DNA of 53,460 nucleotides from Diplocarpon mali (lineage: Eukaryota; Ascomycota; Leotiomycetes; Helotiales; Drepanopezizaceae). The notes under the pieces are model-generated. The model saw only the letters and a list, made by a program, of their open reading frames with translations, had not been told where the DNA came from and did not search any database. Below, piece by piece: positions 32,893 through 42,839 of this stretch. The stretch lies in assembly GCA_024741835.1 (NCBI GenBank), contig JAENRP010000271.1, positions 9,049 through 62,508 of the forward strand, written 5' to 3'. Every line of letters begins with the position of its first letter. Position 1 is the first letter of the stretch. The translations under genes and the position numbers were made by a program.

Positions 32893-32940
32893 AAATATAA
32901 ATAAAAAAAAAAAAAAGGAGAAAAATAATAAAAATAGAAA
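32893..32940 (+). other. short A-rich run after Gyp2 pol
   Basis: About 14 A in a row (32902-32915), then AGGAGAAAAATAATAAAAATAG. It lies between the pol stop and the antisense frame. No function is shown. Confidence 0.5.
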
Positions 32941-34060
32941 AATAATAACGCTGGGCCAACTGCCCCTTCCCCTTATAACTCCTCCGACCCCTCCTTCTTT
33001 GCGCTTAAGGAGATAAGTTCCAACTCTGTTTTAAAGCTAAAGCTCGCCTCTTAAATACGCCCCCGCTTAAAACGACCCTGACCTCCTCCTTTAGCCGCTG
33101 CTAGCGCCGCCCTATTGGCCGCCGCGCCTAATGCTACCCTTACTACTACAAGCCGCCCTCCCCTTATAAGAGACTCTGCTACTATAGCAGTCCGCTTTAC
33201 TAACGCGGTAATAGACCTTAAGAGGCTTAGTATAGTTCGGCTGGATTACTCTAACCTTGCTAGCTAGGACTTAATAAGGTCGCTACGCTCCTATTAAAAA
33301 GTTAGCGATCGATTCGATACTAATTCGGGTTTAACTTATAGCAACCGTCGCCCGGATCCCCTTTAGCTGGCTTGCTATAGCCTTAGCTATAGAGTAGAGC
33401 TCCGCAAGGCTAGCACGCTCTAATTAGGAGCGGCTAGTCGGAGCCTTTGCGCTAGCCATTAGCAAAAGGTTGATAAGGATCCGGGCGCGCTAGACCGCCT
33501 CCTAATAGAGCATCTCGCAGTTCCCTACTAAAATTGTATATATATTATTATTATCTTTGTTATTATCCTCCTCTTACTACTAGAGAGCCTCCTCCTGCCA
33601 CTCCTCAAGGGCTGCGGATAGTGCCGCGAACTCCTTACTAATATAAGAGGGAAGCTATAAATAAGTATTAGCGCAACTAGAACTTTGGACTCGATTCGAG
33701 GTACTTATAGGGATGCATTCCGCCTTTTGCTCCTAGCACTAGTAGCACTTCTTACTACGCTCCGATTCGAACTCGCATTTATATATAATATCGTATATAA
33801 GGCGCTGCACGCACTAATAGCAGCATACGCAGTAGGCCACTGCAAGAGTGCCCGATAGCAAGGGAATTGGCACTATATATATTAGATACGATTCGACCTT
33901 AGACTAAGGCAAACTTACTTATAGTAGTTAGTAGTAGTAGTAGTATTTGTTTCTACTACTATGTATTAGCCCTGCGCTATAGTAGTAGGAGTAGGGGACC
34001 TATGCGATAGTATATAATTATTATACTAAAGAAGGAAGATCCTACGGGAGGAAAAACAAA
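32940..34060 (-). pseudogene. antisense cysteine-motif frame of Gyp2 (decayed)
   Basis: On the strand opposite to pol, one frame runs almost the whole distance between pol and the polypurine tract with only RIP-type TAG/TAA breaks. Reading right to left: K-V-E-S-Y-L-I-Y-I-V-P-I-P near 33890; V-A-Y-C-V-C-C-Y-x-C-V-Q-R-L-I-Y near 33835-33790; K-C-E-F-E-S-E-R-S-K-K-C near 33780; C-x-E-Q-K-A-E-C-I-P near 33735-33710; then helical K-E-F-A-A-L-S-A-A-L-E-E-W-Q-E-E near 33640; L-I-N-L-L-L-M-A-S-A-K-A-P-T near 33475; and A-S-L-A-E-L-Y-S-I-A-K-A-I near 33410. The Cys spacing is C-x2-C-x12-C-x9-C-x2-C-x6-C. The ends are not defined. Product unknown. Confidence 0.65.
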
Positions 34061-34186
34061 TTTGAATATATAATACGACTTATGCTAAACTAAATATAGA
34101 ATAGTACTATTCGTATAATAATGCGCTAAGTACGTTACTATACGAATATTATCACAACCTCCTAACGCTTATAGGCAAGCGTTCTT

Positions 34187-34201
34187 AAAGGGGGGAGGTA
34201 G
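34187..34201 (+). promoter_or_regulatory. Gyp2 polypurine tract
   Basis: AAAGGGGGGAGGTAG directly precedes the 3' LTR. It is nearly identical to the Gyp1 tract. Confidence 0.85.
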
Positions 34202-34508
34202 TATAACAGCTATACCTCCACTTAGTGCAATTACCTAGGAGTACGGCGTTTTAAGGTTTCGCAATCTCGATTCGATATAGGGTTTTCTTAAATCGACCCT
34301 AAAGGTGCAAAAGGATATTCTTATATAATATTACGTAAATAGGCAATAGAGCTTCTAGCTGCTATATATATAAGGAAGAAGGGCTCTCCCTTAAGGAGGG
34401 TTCTCTAACTTCTTCGTTTCCTTCGTATTAGACCTATAGAATACGCCTTTTGCACCACTTCTTGCTCCTATACTTGATCTCGCACTTCGGCGGTTCTGTG
34501 TCGTTACA
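34202..34508 (+). repeat. Gyp2 3' LTR
   Basis: This 307-bp direct repeat of 26951-27257 starts TATAACAGC (RIP) and ends GTGTCGTTACA (intact). Each LTR has private RIP changes. Confidence 0.94.
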
Positions 34509-34513
34509 ATAAG

Positions 34514-37500
34514 TAGATTATAAAGTATCTTTAAAGGTAACTCTTAAGCTAGGATTATAAGTGAATTTAGTAGAAATAACTCCTAAGTTAAGACTGCAAG
34601 TAGATTCTGCAGATTTGCTAATAATAACTCTTAAGCTAAGATCGTAAGTGAAATTTATAGAAATAACTCTTAAGCTAAGACTGCAAATGAAATTCGCAAA
34701 TTTATTAAAGATAACTCTTAAGCTAGGACTATAAGTGGATCTTGCGGTTTTATTAAAAACGACTCTTAAGCTAGGCTTATAATTAGAAAATGGCAAAACC
34801 TCGAACTACTATTATTAGTCCTTTTTAGCCACTAATAATAAAGTATCGATTAATAATAAGCTACTAAAGCTATTAAAAGCCAAAAGCCTATTTAAGTATT
34901 AGCTAATATATAAAAGATTCGCATATCTAAGGCTAAAGAAATTAAAGGGCCTATATAAAGTCTTAACTTTAAAACAGAAGATCTAAATACTAAAGGATCG
35001 CTTAGTATACTAAATTTGCAAGCTAATAAAACTTTAAAATCAAATACAAATTAAGCTTAATCTATAGAAAGATTCGATACTAGCACTAATATCTATTAAT
35101 ACTATTAGACTATTTATAACTTTAATTAAAGGAAATAATTAGTTTTCTTAAATAGTAGATAACTCTACTTAGCAAATATAGACTATTTGCACTAGGACTA
35201 AATCTAAGCTTATAAAAAAGCTAGAAACTTAGAAAGTAATAAAGGAATGCTAGACTTAATTAAAGCTAATAGCTATTAGGTCTAATAACGCATTAGAGAT
35301 TAAGATAAAGCTTAATAAATAGGCAAAATAAGGAGTTTATTATAAACTAACTATAATATATAAAGGTTCCTATTAGAATAGTATCGCTAAGCAAAGTATT
35401 TAATAAGTAGAGATTGACTATTGCACTTTATTATAAGATGCTGACCTACTACTGGAATTCTAAGACCTTGCGATTAAGGTAGATATATACTTACGAAATA
35501 AAATAGGTAGTAGACTAATAGTTAATAGCACTTAAATATTACTATATAAGGTATATTTTAAATAGAAACTAAGCTTAGATTATATCTATATCTTTAAAAG
35601 CGTTTGCTACTTCTATATTAGCCTAAAGTCCTAGCCTATAGGTATAAAAAGCAAGAAGCTAATAGATTAAGGTAAAGAGTATATATTTATTAAGTATATT
35701 AAATAGATAATAAAGTAATAGATAGTATATACGCTAGACTTAAGGCAAGTAATTATATCCTTAATAGTTAAGTTTGATAAATCTTAAAATAGGGGGGAGC
35801 TATCCTTAAAGCTTTATATACTTAAAGATTCGCAAAGTATACTACTTAATAGTAATACTATTAAGCTAAACTAATAATCCCTTTCTTTAAGCTTAGATAT
35901 ATTAAGCGTACCTATTGATCGACGACCTACTAGTTGCCTAAAGGCCAAATAGACTATTCCTATTATCTGCGAACTACCTAAAGTATAGAATAACTTTAAT
36001 ATTATTATCCCTTTAATTAAAGCACTTATAGTAAAGGATATTCTTAAAATAGGTATAAGTAATGATAAGCCTCTACTATTAGAAAGCGGTTCTTTAGATA
36101 ATAAGCCTATAGAACCTATAGCTGAACCTATGCCTTTAAAGAGGAATAGAGACCTAGAACTAGAAGATACCTTAGATAAACGCGAGTTTAAGCGTATTTA
36201 GGCTATAATAGTGCATAGGATTTATAAGCTTGAACTTTAATAGAGCTTCGATAAAGATAATACGTTCTTAACCGCTAGGGAGATAATGAAAATCTCTTTT
36301 CTAAAGATATATAATAAAGCTATTAATAATCTAAAGAATAGAGTAGTATAGAGTGAGGCAATTTAAAAGGAGATAAGCTTTCTTATTATAAATGGTATAT
36401 AAATAGAGGAACTAATGCTAAAGGATATGAACCTAGTATTAATAAAGTAGGTCTTTATAATTAAGATATATATAAATAGAACCTTAAAGCGTTATAAGGC
36501 AAGGCTTATAACTAGGGGCTTTTCCTAATAGTATAGAGAAGATTACTTTAATATATTTGCGCTAATAGTTCGCATAGATACCCTTTGTATATTTATAGTA
36601 ATAGTAGCCGCTAAGGACCTTAAATGTAGATAGTACGATATTAAAAATGCATTTACTAAAGCGATTATAAAGGAACGGATTTTTCTCTCCTGACCTAACG
36701 GTATTCCTATATACGCTAGCCACTTTCTTTATATACTTTATAGTATCTATAGGCTTAAATAATCAGCTTATAATTAAAACCTCTTATATAGCTTTGCTCT
36801 AGTAGAAATAGGATTCGTTTAAAGCTTAGCTAACCCTTATCTTTTTACCTATATTAAGTATAGAATCAAGTTACTCTTATATATTAATAATATTACTATA
36901 GCTGCGAAAACAACTACTTAATTAGATTGGTTCTTTATAATAATTTAAAAACGTTTTAATATTAAGGATCTAAGGGGAATTTATAAGATCTTTAGCATTT
37001 GCATTATAAGGAACCGCTCTACTTAAGAACTTTAGTTAGATTAAGAGTAGTATATTAAGAAGATCTTAGATTAAATAGGACTCTCTACTTATACTCTTAA
37101 CTTTAAGTTAAAGCGTACTCCAATCGAAGGAAAGTATAATAAGTTAAAGCCTGCTAATAAAAATAAGTAGAGAAGAGATCTGAAGAAGTACTAATAGGAT
37201 ATTAGAGCGATTATATATACTATAGTATATATAAGACCAGATATCGCCTTTATTATTAAGTAACTTAATTAGAACTTAAAGGATCTAATGATTTAATATA
37301 AGAATGCAATCAAGCGACTTAAAAAGTACCTTTAATTGATAATTATATAAAAGGTAAGATATAGATTAATAAAATATATAAGCGTAAAGCTTAAGGTATA
37401 TATTAATTCTAATTAGGTAAATATAAAAGGTTAGAAAAGTATATCTAAAAGCGTAATAGTACTATATAATAGACCTATATTATAGGGAAGTAGGAAGTAG

Positions 37501-37870
37501 AAATCAGTAGCTATTATAAGTATTAAAGTAGAATATATATTAATATTATTAAATTGTAAGTAAGGATTATAAATCGCTTAAGTTTTAAAAGATATAAGTT
37601 TCGCTAAGTATATTAAATAAGATAGGAACTATATTAATCTTTAAGTAGATAATATAAGGGCAATTGCACTTATAAAGAATCTATACTTGTATAAGCGATC
37701 GAAATATATTGATATTGCCTATTACTTTATTTGCAACCTTATTATAAAGAATAAGTTATCAATCACTTATATCTTAACCGATTAAATAGTAGCAAATGGA
37801 TTTATAAAGCTATTAAAGATAGTTGCAAAGTTCAAAGCGTTTAAAGATATACTAAGATTGTAAAAGATAG
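34514..37870 (+). pseudogene. Cop3 pol: GAG-pre-integrase, integrase, RT, RNase H
   Basis: This is the continuation of the frame cut by Gyp2. After the palindrome array comes K-R-F-A-Y-L-R-L-K-K-L-K-G-L near 34915 (GAG-pre-integrase), a heavily broken integrase (35020-35800), and an acidic linker with E-P-I-A-E-P-M-P-L-K-R-N-R-D near 36110. RT follows with Y-K-A-R-L-I-T-R-G-F near 36495, F-A-L-I-V-R-I-D-T-L near 36548, C-R-Q-Y-D-I-K-N-A-F near 36624, and the active site Y-I-N-N-I-T-I-A-A-K near 36880 (family Y-V-D-D). RNase H follows with I-R-P-D-I-A-F near 37223, Q-V-D-N-I-R-A-I near 37643 and Y-I-D-I-A-Y-Y-F near 37705. RIP stops occur throughout. Confidence 0.88.
34540..34784 (+). repeat. 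palindromic motif array in Cop3 pol, right part
   Basis: Six copies start at 34540, 34579, 34627, 34666, 34714 and 34762, with spacings of 39, 48, 39, 48 and 48 bp, all multiples of three. Each encodes a T-L-K-L-G-L-x-V or T-P-K-L-R-L-Q-V peptide in the pol frame. Together with the three copies left of Gyp2 this was one array of nine. The minus-strand frame at 34518-34796 is a by-product of the array. Confidence 0.92.
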
Positions 37871-37895
37871 TAGGAGCTTAATAGGCTTAAGGACA

Positions 37896-38048
37896 ACTCC
37901 TAGGCCCGCCTTATGAGTTAGGTTATATAGTCTTATAAAGGAAAGTTTTTCTTTAGATCGACTCTTAGGCTTAGACTGCGAGTTAAGTCATATAATCTTA
38001 TAAAGGAATGCTTTTAGGAAATTTAACTCCTAGTCCTACCTTGCGAAT
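37896..38048 (+). repeat. three palindromic motifs after Cop3 RNase H
   Basis: Copies at 37896-37918, 37961-37983 and 38026-38048 are exactly 65 bp apart. The spacing is not a multiple of three, unlike the copies inside coding regions. They lie between RNase H and the 3' LTR. Confidence 0.85.
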
Positions 38049-38186
38049 AGAATTGGTGATTTTAATAGAGGTTACTATTAATTGATTATTTTTAATTTAA
38101 AGAGATACTTAGGAGTTGGATTAGCGTAAAAGGATAGTTATTATTTTCCCAACTGTAGGTTAATCGGAGTAAGGTCTAAGTAAGGG

Positions 38187-38381
38187 TATTAAGATAGGTG
38201 ATATAGCTATCACTCTAATGTATTATTATATAACCCTACTACTTAATCAGTAGGATATTAATACGTATATAGCTATAGGGAAGAAAGGGGTAACCTTCCT
38301 TCCTTAACTCTTACTAATATATTGACTATCGACCTTTAGAAGCCTCCTTTACCTACTGCGCCGACTCACTTAAGCTTAATA
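38187..38381 (+). repeat. Cop3 3' LTR
   Basis: The 195-bp LTR starts TATTAAGATAGGTGATA and ends CTTAAGCTTAATA, and is followed by the TSD ATAGT. The preceding AAGTAAGGG is the likely polypurine tract. Confidence 0.94.
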
Positions 38382-38386
38382 ATAGT

Positions 38387-40370
38387 TAATATTAGCAGTA
38401 GAATAAAGTACTTTAGGTCGATAACCATACGCCTATTTAAAATCGATAATAAAGAAAACTGCCTAGAGGAAACTAGAGGAACTAAATCCAAGGATTGAAC
38501 GACTACTAAAAGGGAGCTGAACGCAATTAATATTAATAAAGAAGTAAAGCCCTTTTGCTTAATTGAGCTGCAACTTAATAGCTGCAAGCAATCGCCAAAA
38601 GTAAAGGTTCCCTTTATTAAGCCTATTTCCGGCCTTCTTATAATCGATAATAACTATAATATTAAGATATAGATATCCTTTAAAGTAAATAATAAGCTAT
38701 ATATAGTCAAATCGGAGGTATTCCTAATAGAGAAGGAGAATAAGGACCAGGAACTATTATAAAAGCTATAGGCAAAAGGCAAGATTACCACTCTTAGGCG
38801 CCCTTTTTAGCAATCTCGCCTAAAGGAGTACTAAAGGCTAATAAATAGGGAGGTATTTGTACTAATAAATAAAAATAACCCTATTATAAAAGGCAAGAGG
38901 ATCTTTAAATCGAGAATAGTTAATAAGATAAAGGGAAAGGAGATAGATCACCTATTTGAGAAATCATACCTAATTATATAAGCCTAGAACGATACTAATA
39001 AAAAGGAGGAAGGTATAATCACTTAATCCCTAACTATCTAATAAGCAAGCTAACGCCTTTTAGTATCACTTTCGGCATTAATCTAAGAACACTTTAAAGA
39101 ATAGGGTAAGAAGGGCATTCTCGGCCTATAGGATATTATATAAGCATATACTTAAGCAGCTTTAAAGCTATTATACGATATATTTGTATTTCTTTTATAA
39201 GATATCGCTAAGCTATTCCCTATAGGTACGGTCTTTAAAGTGGTACTGCCGCTCTATAGCATTCCTAAATTAGGAAATCACTAGTTCAGCACCTACTATA
39301 AGCACTATCGCAGCAATCTTAGTATAGCTAACTCAACTTATAACCCTTATCTATTATTAACTTTAAGCACTTCTTCCTTTTTCGGCATAGTAGGAATACA
39401 AACGGACGACACTTTAATACTTAGAGAAGTAGACTTCTTAAAAAAGGAGGAGGATAAGATCAAAAGGGTAGGATTCTTTATAAAGCTAATATAATACCTA
39501 TCGAGCACTAAATCACTAGCTTTTAATAGGTATATTATTTCTTAAGAAGGAGATATAGTATATATGCGATAAAAGGGCTAAGGCCAAAGGCTAGAACTAG
39601 TCGATACTTCTTAAGAGGGCTATAAGTAATAATACTTAGAGCAAAGAGCAAGAGGAGCTTATTTAGCTATAATCTACCAGCTAGAAGCTTCCTTCAATTT
39701 GTCAGCTGCAGCCTAATACTAGGATCCGATAGTTTAAGATATAGAGAATCTGAATAAGCGACTTAAATGGATTTGAAATAACCTTAAAAGAGGCCTGATC
39801 TACCTTGCTATTAATTTATAAAATGCTAAACTATTCGCATTTGTTAATGGATCTTTTACTAATAATAAGGACTTAAGCTCGCAGATCGGCTATATTATTA
39901 TACTAGCTACTAAAGAGGAAGGAGAATCGCAGTTTACTCTAAAAGGCAATATTCTATACTATAGCTCGACAAAGTGTAAAAGAGTGATAAGAGCTATACT
40001 AGCCTTCGAACTATACGCTATAGTAGCAGGTATTGATATGCTAGTTTCTATAGCTACGACAATCGATATAGTAATAGCTAAGCTGAGTCTACCCCGCCTC
40101 CTTACTATTATATATACAGATTCCCTCTCCTTATATAAGTGTATTGTCAAATTAGGCACTACAAAGGAGAAGCAATTGATAATTGATATAATAGCTATTC
40201 GATAATTGTATAAGAATAGGGAGCTTATAGAAATACGTTAGATCAATAGTACTAGCAACCCCGCCAACGCTATAATAAAAGCCAATTTAAATCAGGCCCT
40301 TTAGCAACTGGTAGATACTAATTCGATAACTATTAAGAAGGAGGGATAGGTACAAAGGCCTATTAGGGCA
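38387..40370 (+). pseudogene. Cop4 pol: reverse transcriptase and RNase H
   Basis: This continues the frame of 22401-24679. Readable blocks are F-K-S-R-I-V-N-K-I-K-G-K near 38910, Q-Q-A-S-Q-R-L-L-V-S-L near 39042, and the RT active site G-I-V-G-I-Q-T-D-D-T-L near 39384-39416 with both Asp intact. RNase H has F-V-N-G-S-F (39840, D to N) and S-S-Q-I-G-Y-I-I-I-L-A near 39876. A nearly clean stretch reads V-I-R-A-I-L-A-F-E-L-Y-A-I-V-A-G to Y-T-D-S-L-S-L-Y-K-C (39987-40140) and K-L-G-T-T-K-E-K-Q-L-I-I-D-I-I-A-I-R, ending near A-N-L-N-Q-A-L-Q-Q-L-V-D-T (40285). The plus frame 39984-40205 is part of this gene; the opposite frame 39959-40159 is a shadow. Confidence 0.88.
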
Positions 40371-40869
40371 TAACCAGACTTGAAAAGGTCTTAGATTAAC
40401 GATATCCGATATTTTTTAATTGTAAGCTATTGGTAATTTTTTTATTTATTTTTTTATTTTACTATAAGATATATTCCTATACTTGCTATTACTATCTTCT
40501 TTTTTATCTTTTCTTACTATATTCCTACACTTGCTATTACTACCTTCCTTTTTATCTTTTCTTAATATATTCCTACACTTGCTATTACTACCTTCTTTTT
40601 ATCTTTTCTTACTTACTTACGCGTACTTGCATTTTTTTTATCACTCGAGTAGTACTTAAGAAGGAGGTTATGGTAAAGCAGCGATTATTATATTACTAAA
40701 GATAATGATCTATTAATAATTCTACCCTTGATAAGCACCTATCTTAAGCACTAGGATTTCTAAGGCGTAGATCCCTAAACCCCTAAGGCTTAGAAGCCTT
40801 ACTACCTAAAATAGTAACTAAATTGGCCCGCTCCTTTTAAGCTTGCACTTAAGTAAGAGCGGCCGCAAC
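40371..40869 (+). other. Cop4 3' region
   Basis: It has no gene. It holds a pyrimidine-rich run, the 48-bp tandem repeat and, near 40660-40869, unassigned sequence that may be the start of the 3' LTR. The plus-strand frame 40430-40699 comes from the tandem repeat. GCAAC at 40865-40869 is the presumed left target duplication of Gyp2'. Confidence 0.5.
40472..40614 (+). repeat. three 48-bp tandem repeats
   Basis: Units start at 40472, 40520 and 40568, each TATTCCTACACTTGCTATTA followed by a CT-rich half ending TTTATCTTTTCTTA. They differ at a few positions only. Confidence 0.9.
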
Positions 40870-41176
40870 TGTAACGATTGCACCCCTAACTGGTGCAATT
40901 ACCTAGGAGTATAGCGTTTTAAGGTTTTGCAATCTCGATTTAATGCAAGGTTATTTCGAATCGACCCTAAGGGTGCAAAAGGATATTCTTATATAATATT
41001 ATATAAATAGGCAAAGAGCTTAGAGCTGCTTATGTATATAAAAGAGAAGGGCTCTCCTATAGGGAGGGCTCTCTAACTTCTTTATTTCCTTTATATTAAA
41101 CCTATAGAATACGCCTTTTGTACCACTTCTTACTACTATACTTAATCTTACACTTTAGCAGTTCTATATTGTTATA
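40870..41176 (+). repeat. Gyp2' 5' LTR
   Basis: The 307-bp LTR starts TGTAACGATTGCACC and ends ATATTGTTATA. AACTTCTTTATTT at 41075-41087 pairs exactly with the primer site at 41179-41191. Confidence 0.93.
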
Positions 41177-41178
41177 TT

Positions 41179-41191
41179 AAATAAAGAAGTT
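41179..41191 (+). promoter_or_regulatory. Gyp2' self-complementary primer site
   Basis: AAATAAAGAAGTT is the reverse complement of the LTR stretch at 41075-41087. Relative to Gyp2, CG became TA on both partners, so pairing is kept. Confidence 0.7.
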
Positions 41192-41484
41192 CTTCTCTAC
41201 TAAGGACGGCTTTTAATAATATCCTACTTCTTTTGAAAATCGATTCGCAGTTATTTCGACTTTCAATAGAGTTAGGATCCTAGAGATCTTTTAAATAAAC
41301 TAGGAGCTTAAGTGTAGCTTATTAATTAGTATAATTAAGGAACGCTTTTATTAGCCGGATTTTCTTAACTACTCCTTTTATAAAAGTGCTATAGGCAGAA
41401 GTTAGGAGAGTACTATACTACTAAAACCCTTTTTTTATAAAACCCCTTTTTGACTGAATTATTATTAAAATTAAAATCGGTAAA

Positions 41485-42830
41485 ATGAATTCCTTATTAG
41501 TTAGAAGTTAATAGATATAGAATGTACTTAGTTCGTTTGAGGAACTAGCTTTTATAAGGAGTACCTCTACCCTAGCCCTTAGGGCCGGACCTTCCTTTAC
41601 CGCTAAGGGCAAGAGATAATAATACTATAGCTAAGCTAACTAAGATGAATAAGACTTTTCAAATTTAAACGTCTTATAAGGAATAGTCTTAGGTTTAAAG
41701 GAATCCTTATAATACTAAGATTAATTTAATTAATAACTGTAAAGTAAGATTAGTAGGATTGCTTAAGCTATCTCTAGCCTAAAGACCTTAGCTTGTTAAA
41801 GCCAAGAGATAGTTTAGTATTTATATTAGACTATTAAGTGAGAATCTACCTACCTTTAATAAAGTAAGACCTAGCCTCCTTTAGAAGTCGATATAAATAT
41901 AAAATAGCTAAAAATTCAACTAATTAAAAAAATCACCCCCTTTAATAATAAAACCTTTTTAATATATAAGTAGTAATTAGCTTTAGTTTAAGATCAATTG
42001 TAAGTTAATGCCGACTTATACTTAAATAAGCGAGCTCGCTAAGCCCTTATCTAGGAATTTACTATAAGATAAGCCTAAATGTACCTCGAACCCTAGTACC
42101 TTTCGGAGACTAACCCCTTTTAAAACTATTAAGAAATAGTAGAACTGCTAAGTAGTTACTTTTTAATTAACTAAGAGGTAGACCTATTTTAATCTACTTT
42201 CTGTTACCTCTATATAAGAGAAGCCGATTATTCTAAAGAAACTTTCCTTTAGTTTTAAGCCTAATTCTAATTAGCTGCAATTTAAAGAGAGGTCTTAAGA
42301 TCTAAGTAGTTCTTCTTTATATAAAATAAGATTACCCTTTAGCTTAAAGCTACCTACGCCTTAGCTAAGACCTTTTAAAAGAAGGATTATACTATTATAG
42401 TTAACTAATTAAATGCCTTTAATGCTAAACGCCGAAGTAACTAATTTCTTAATCCTTTAATTAGAAGTAAAGCGACCTTAGTATTATATTAGAAGATATC
42501 TGGTTCGCTCCTTAATAAGACTGCTTGCGGTCTGAGCGCTAGAAGTACTACTTGAGTTTCTAGGCTACTAGCCTTAAAGCCGATTACCCCTTTTCGCTAA
42601 GATATGCTAACTAAGGCTAGTTCTCTTACTTTACCTCTTAAGTAAGCTACCTATTAGACCTATAGCAAAATAGGTTACTATAAGACTAAGTATCCTTTTA
42701 TAAGTAAAATTAATACTTTAGAAGATATAAAGGAAGCTAATCCGACTTTAGACTTAATTAAGAATAGGATTAAAATAGAAGAAGATTAGGAAAACGAAGA
42801 AGCTTAGGAAAAGACTCTTACTTAGGCCTG
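41485..42830 (+). pseudogene. Gyp2' gag
   Basis: This is collinear with Gyp2 gag, with the same ATG context (AAAATGAATTCC). There are many additional TpA changes, for example Y-S-K-I-G-Y-Y-K-T-K-Y where Gyp2 has Y-S-K-T-N-Y-Y-K-T-E-C in the knuckle region near 42660-42690. The 41192-41484 leader before it holds nothing else. Confidence 0.75.
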
Positions 42831-42839
42831 CGAAAGTGC

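Larger units (their letters stand above)
26951..34508 (+). mobile_element. Gyp2: full-length Ty3/gypsy chromovirus
   Basis: The element is 7558 bp, with LTRs of 307 bp at 26951-27257 and 34202-34508 and TSD ATAAG at 26946-26950 and 34509-34513. The LTR termini are TGTAACGGC and GTCGTTACA. Order: LTR, self-priming primer site, gag, protease, RT, RNase H, integrase, chromodomain, antisense frame, polypurine tract, LTR. It is less RIP-mutated than its relative Gyp2'. Confidence 0.95.
24680..38381 (+). mobile_element. Cop3: full-length Ty1/copia element carrying Gyp2
   Basis: LTRs of 195 bp lie at 24680-24874 and 38187-38381, with TSD ATAGT on both sides. Without the nested Gyp2 (26951-34508, plus one TSD copy) it is about 6.1 kb. 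Order: LTR, half-tRNA primer site, repeated leader, gag, protease, palindrome array, GAG-pre-integrase, integrase, RT, RNase H, second palindrome group, LTR. Confidence 0.94.
20712..40869 (+). mobile_element. Cop4: Ty1/copia-like element, split by Cop3 and Gyp2'
   Basis: It has plus-strand segments 20712-24679 (leader, gag, protease, integrase) and 38387-40869 (RT, RNase H, 3' region). The join is exact: TSD ATAGT at 24675-24679 and 38382-38386 around Cop3. Gyp2' inserts at 40870 and Cop4's 3' end is not in the window. The start at 20712 (TATTGGTACGCAG) is inferred from where the older LTR stops matching. Confidence 0.8.

Noticed and set aside
40430..40699. 89-codon Tyr/Leu-rich open frame resembling a membrane protein
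   Set aside because: It is the translation of a 48-bp pyrimidine-rich tandem repeat.
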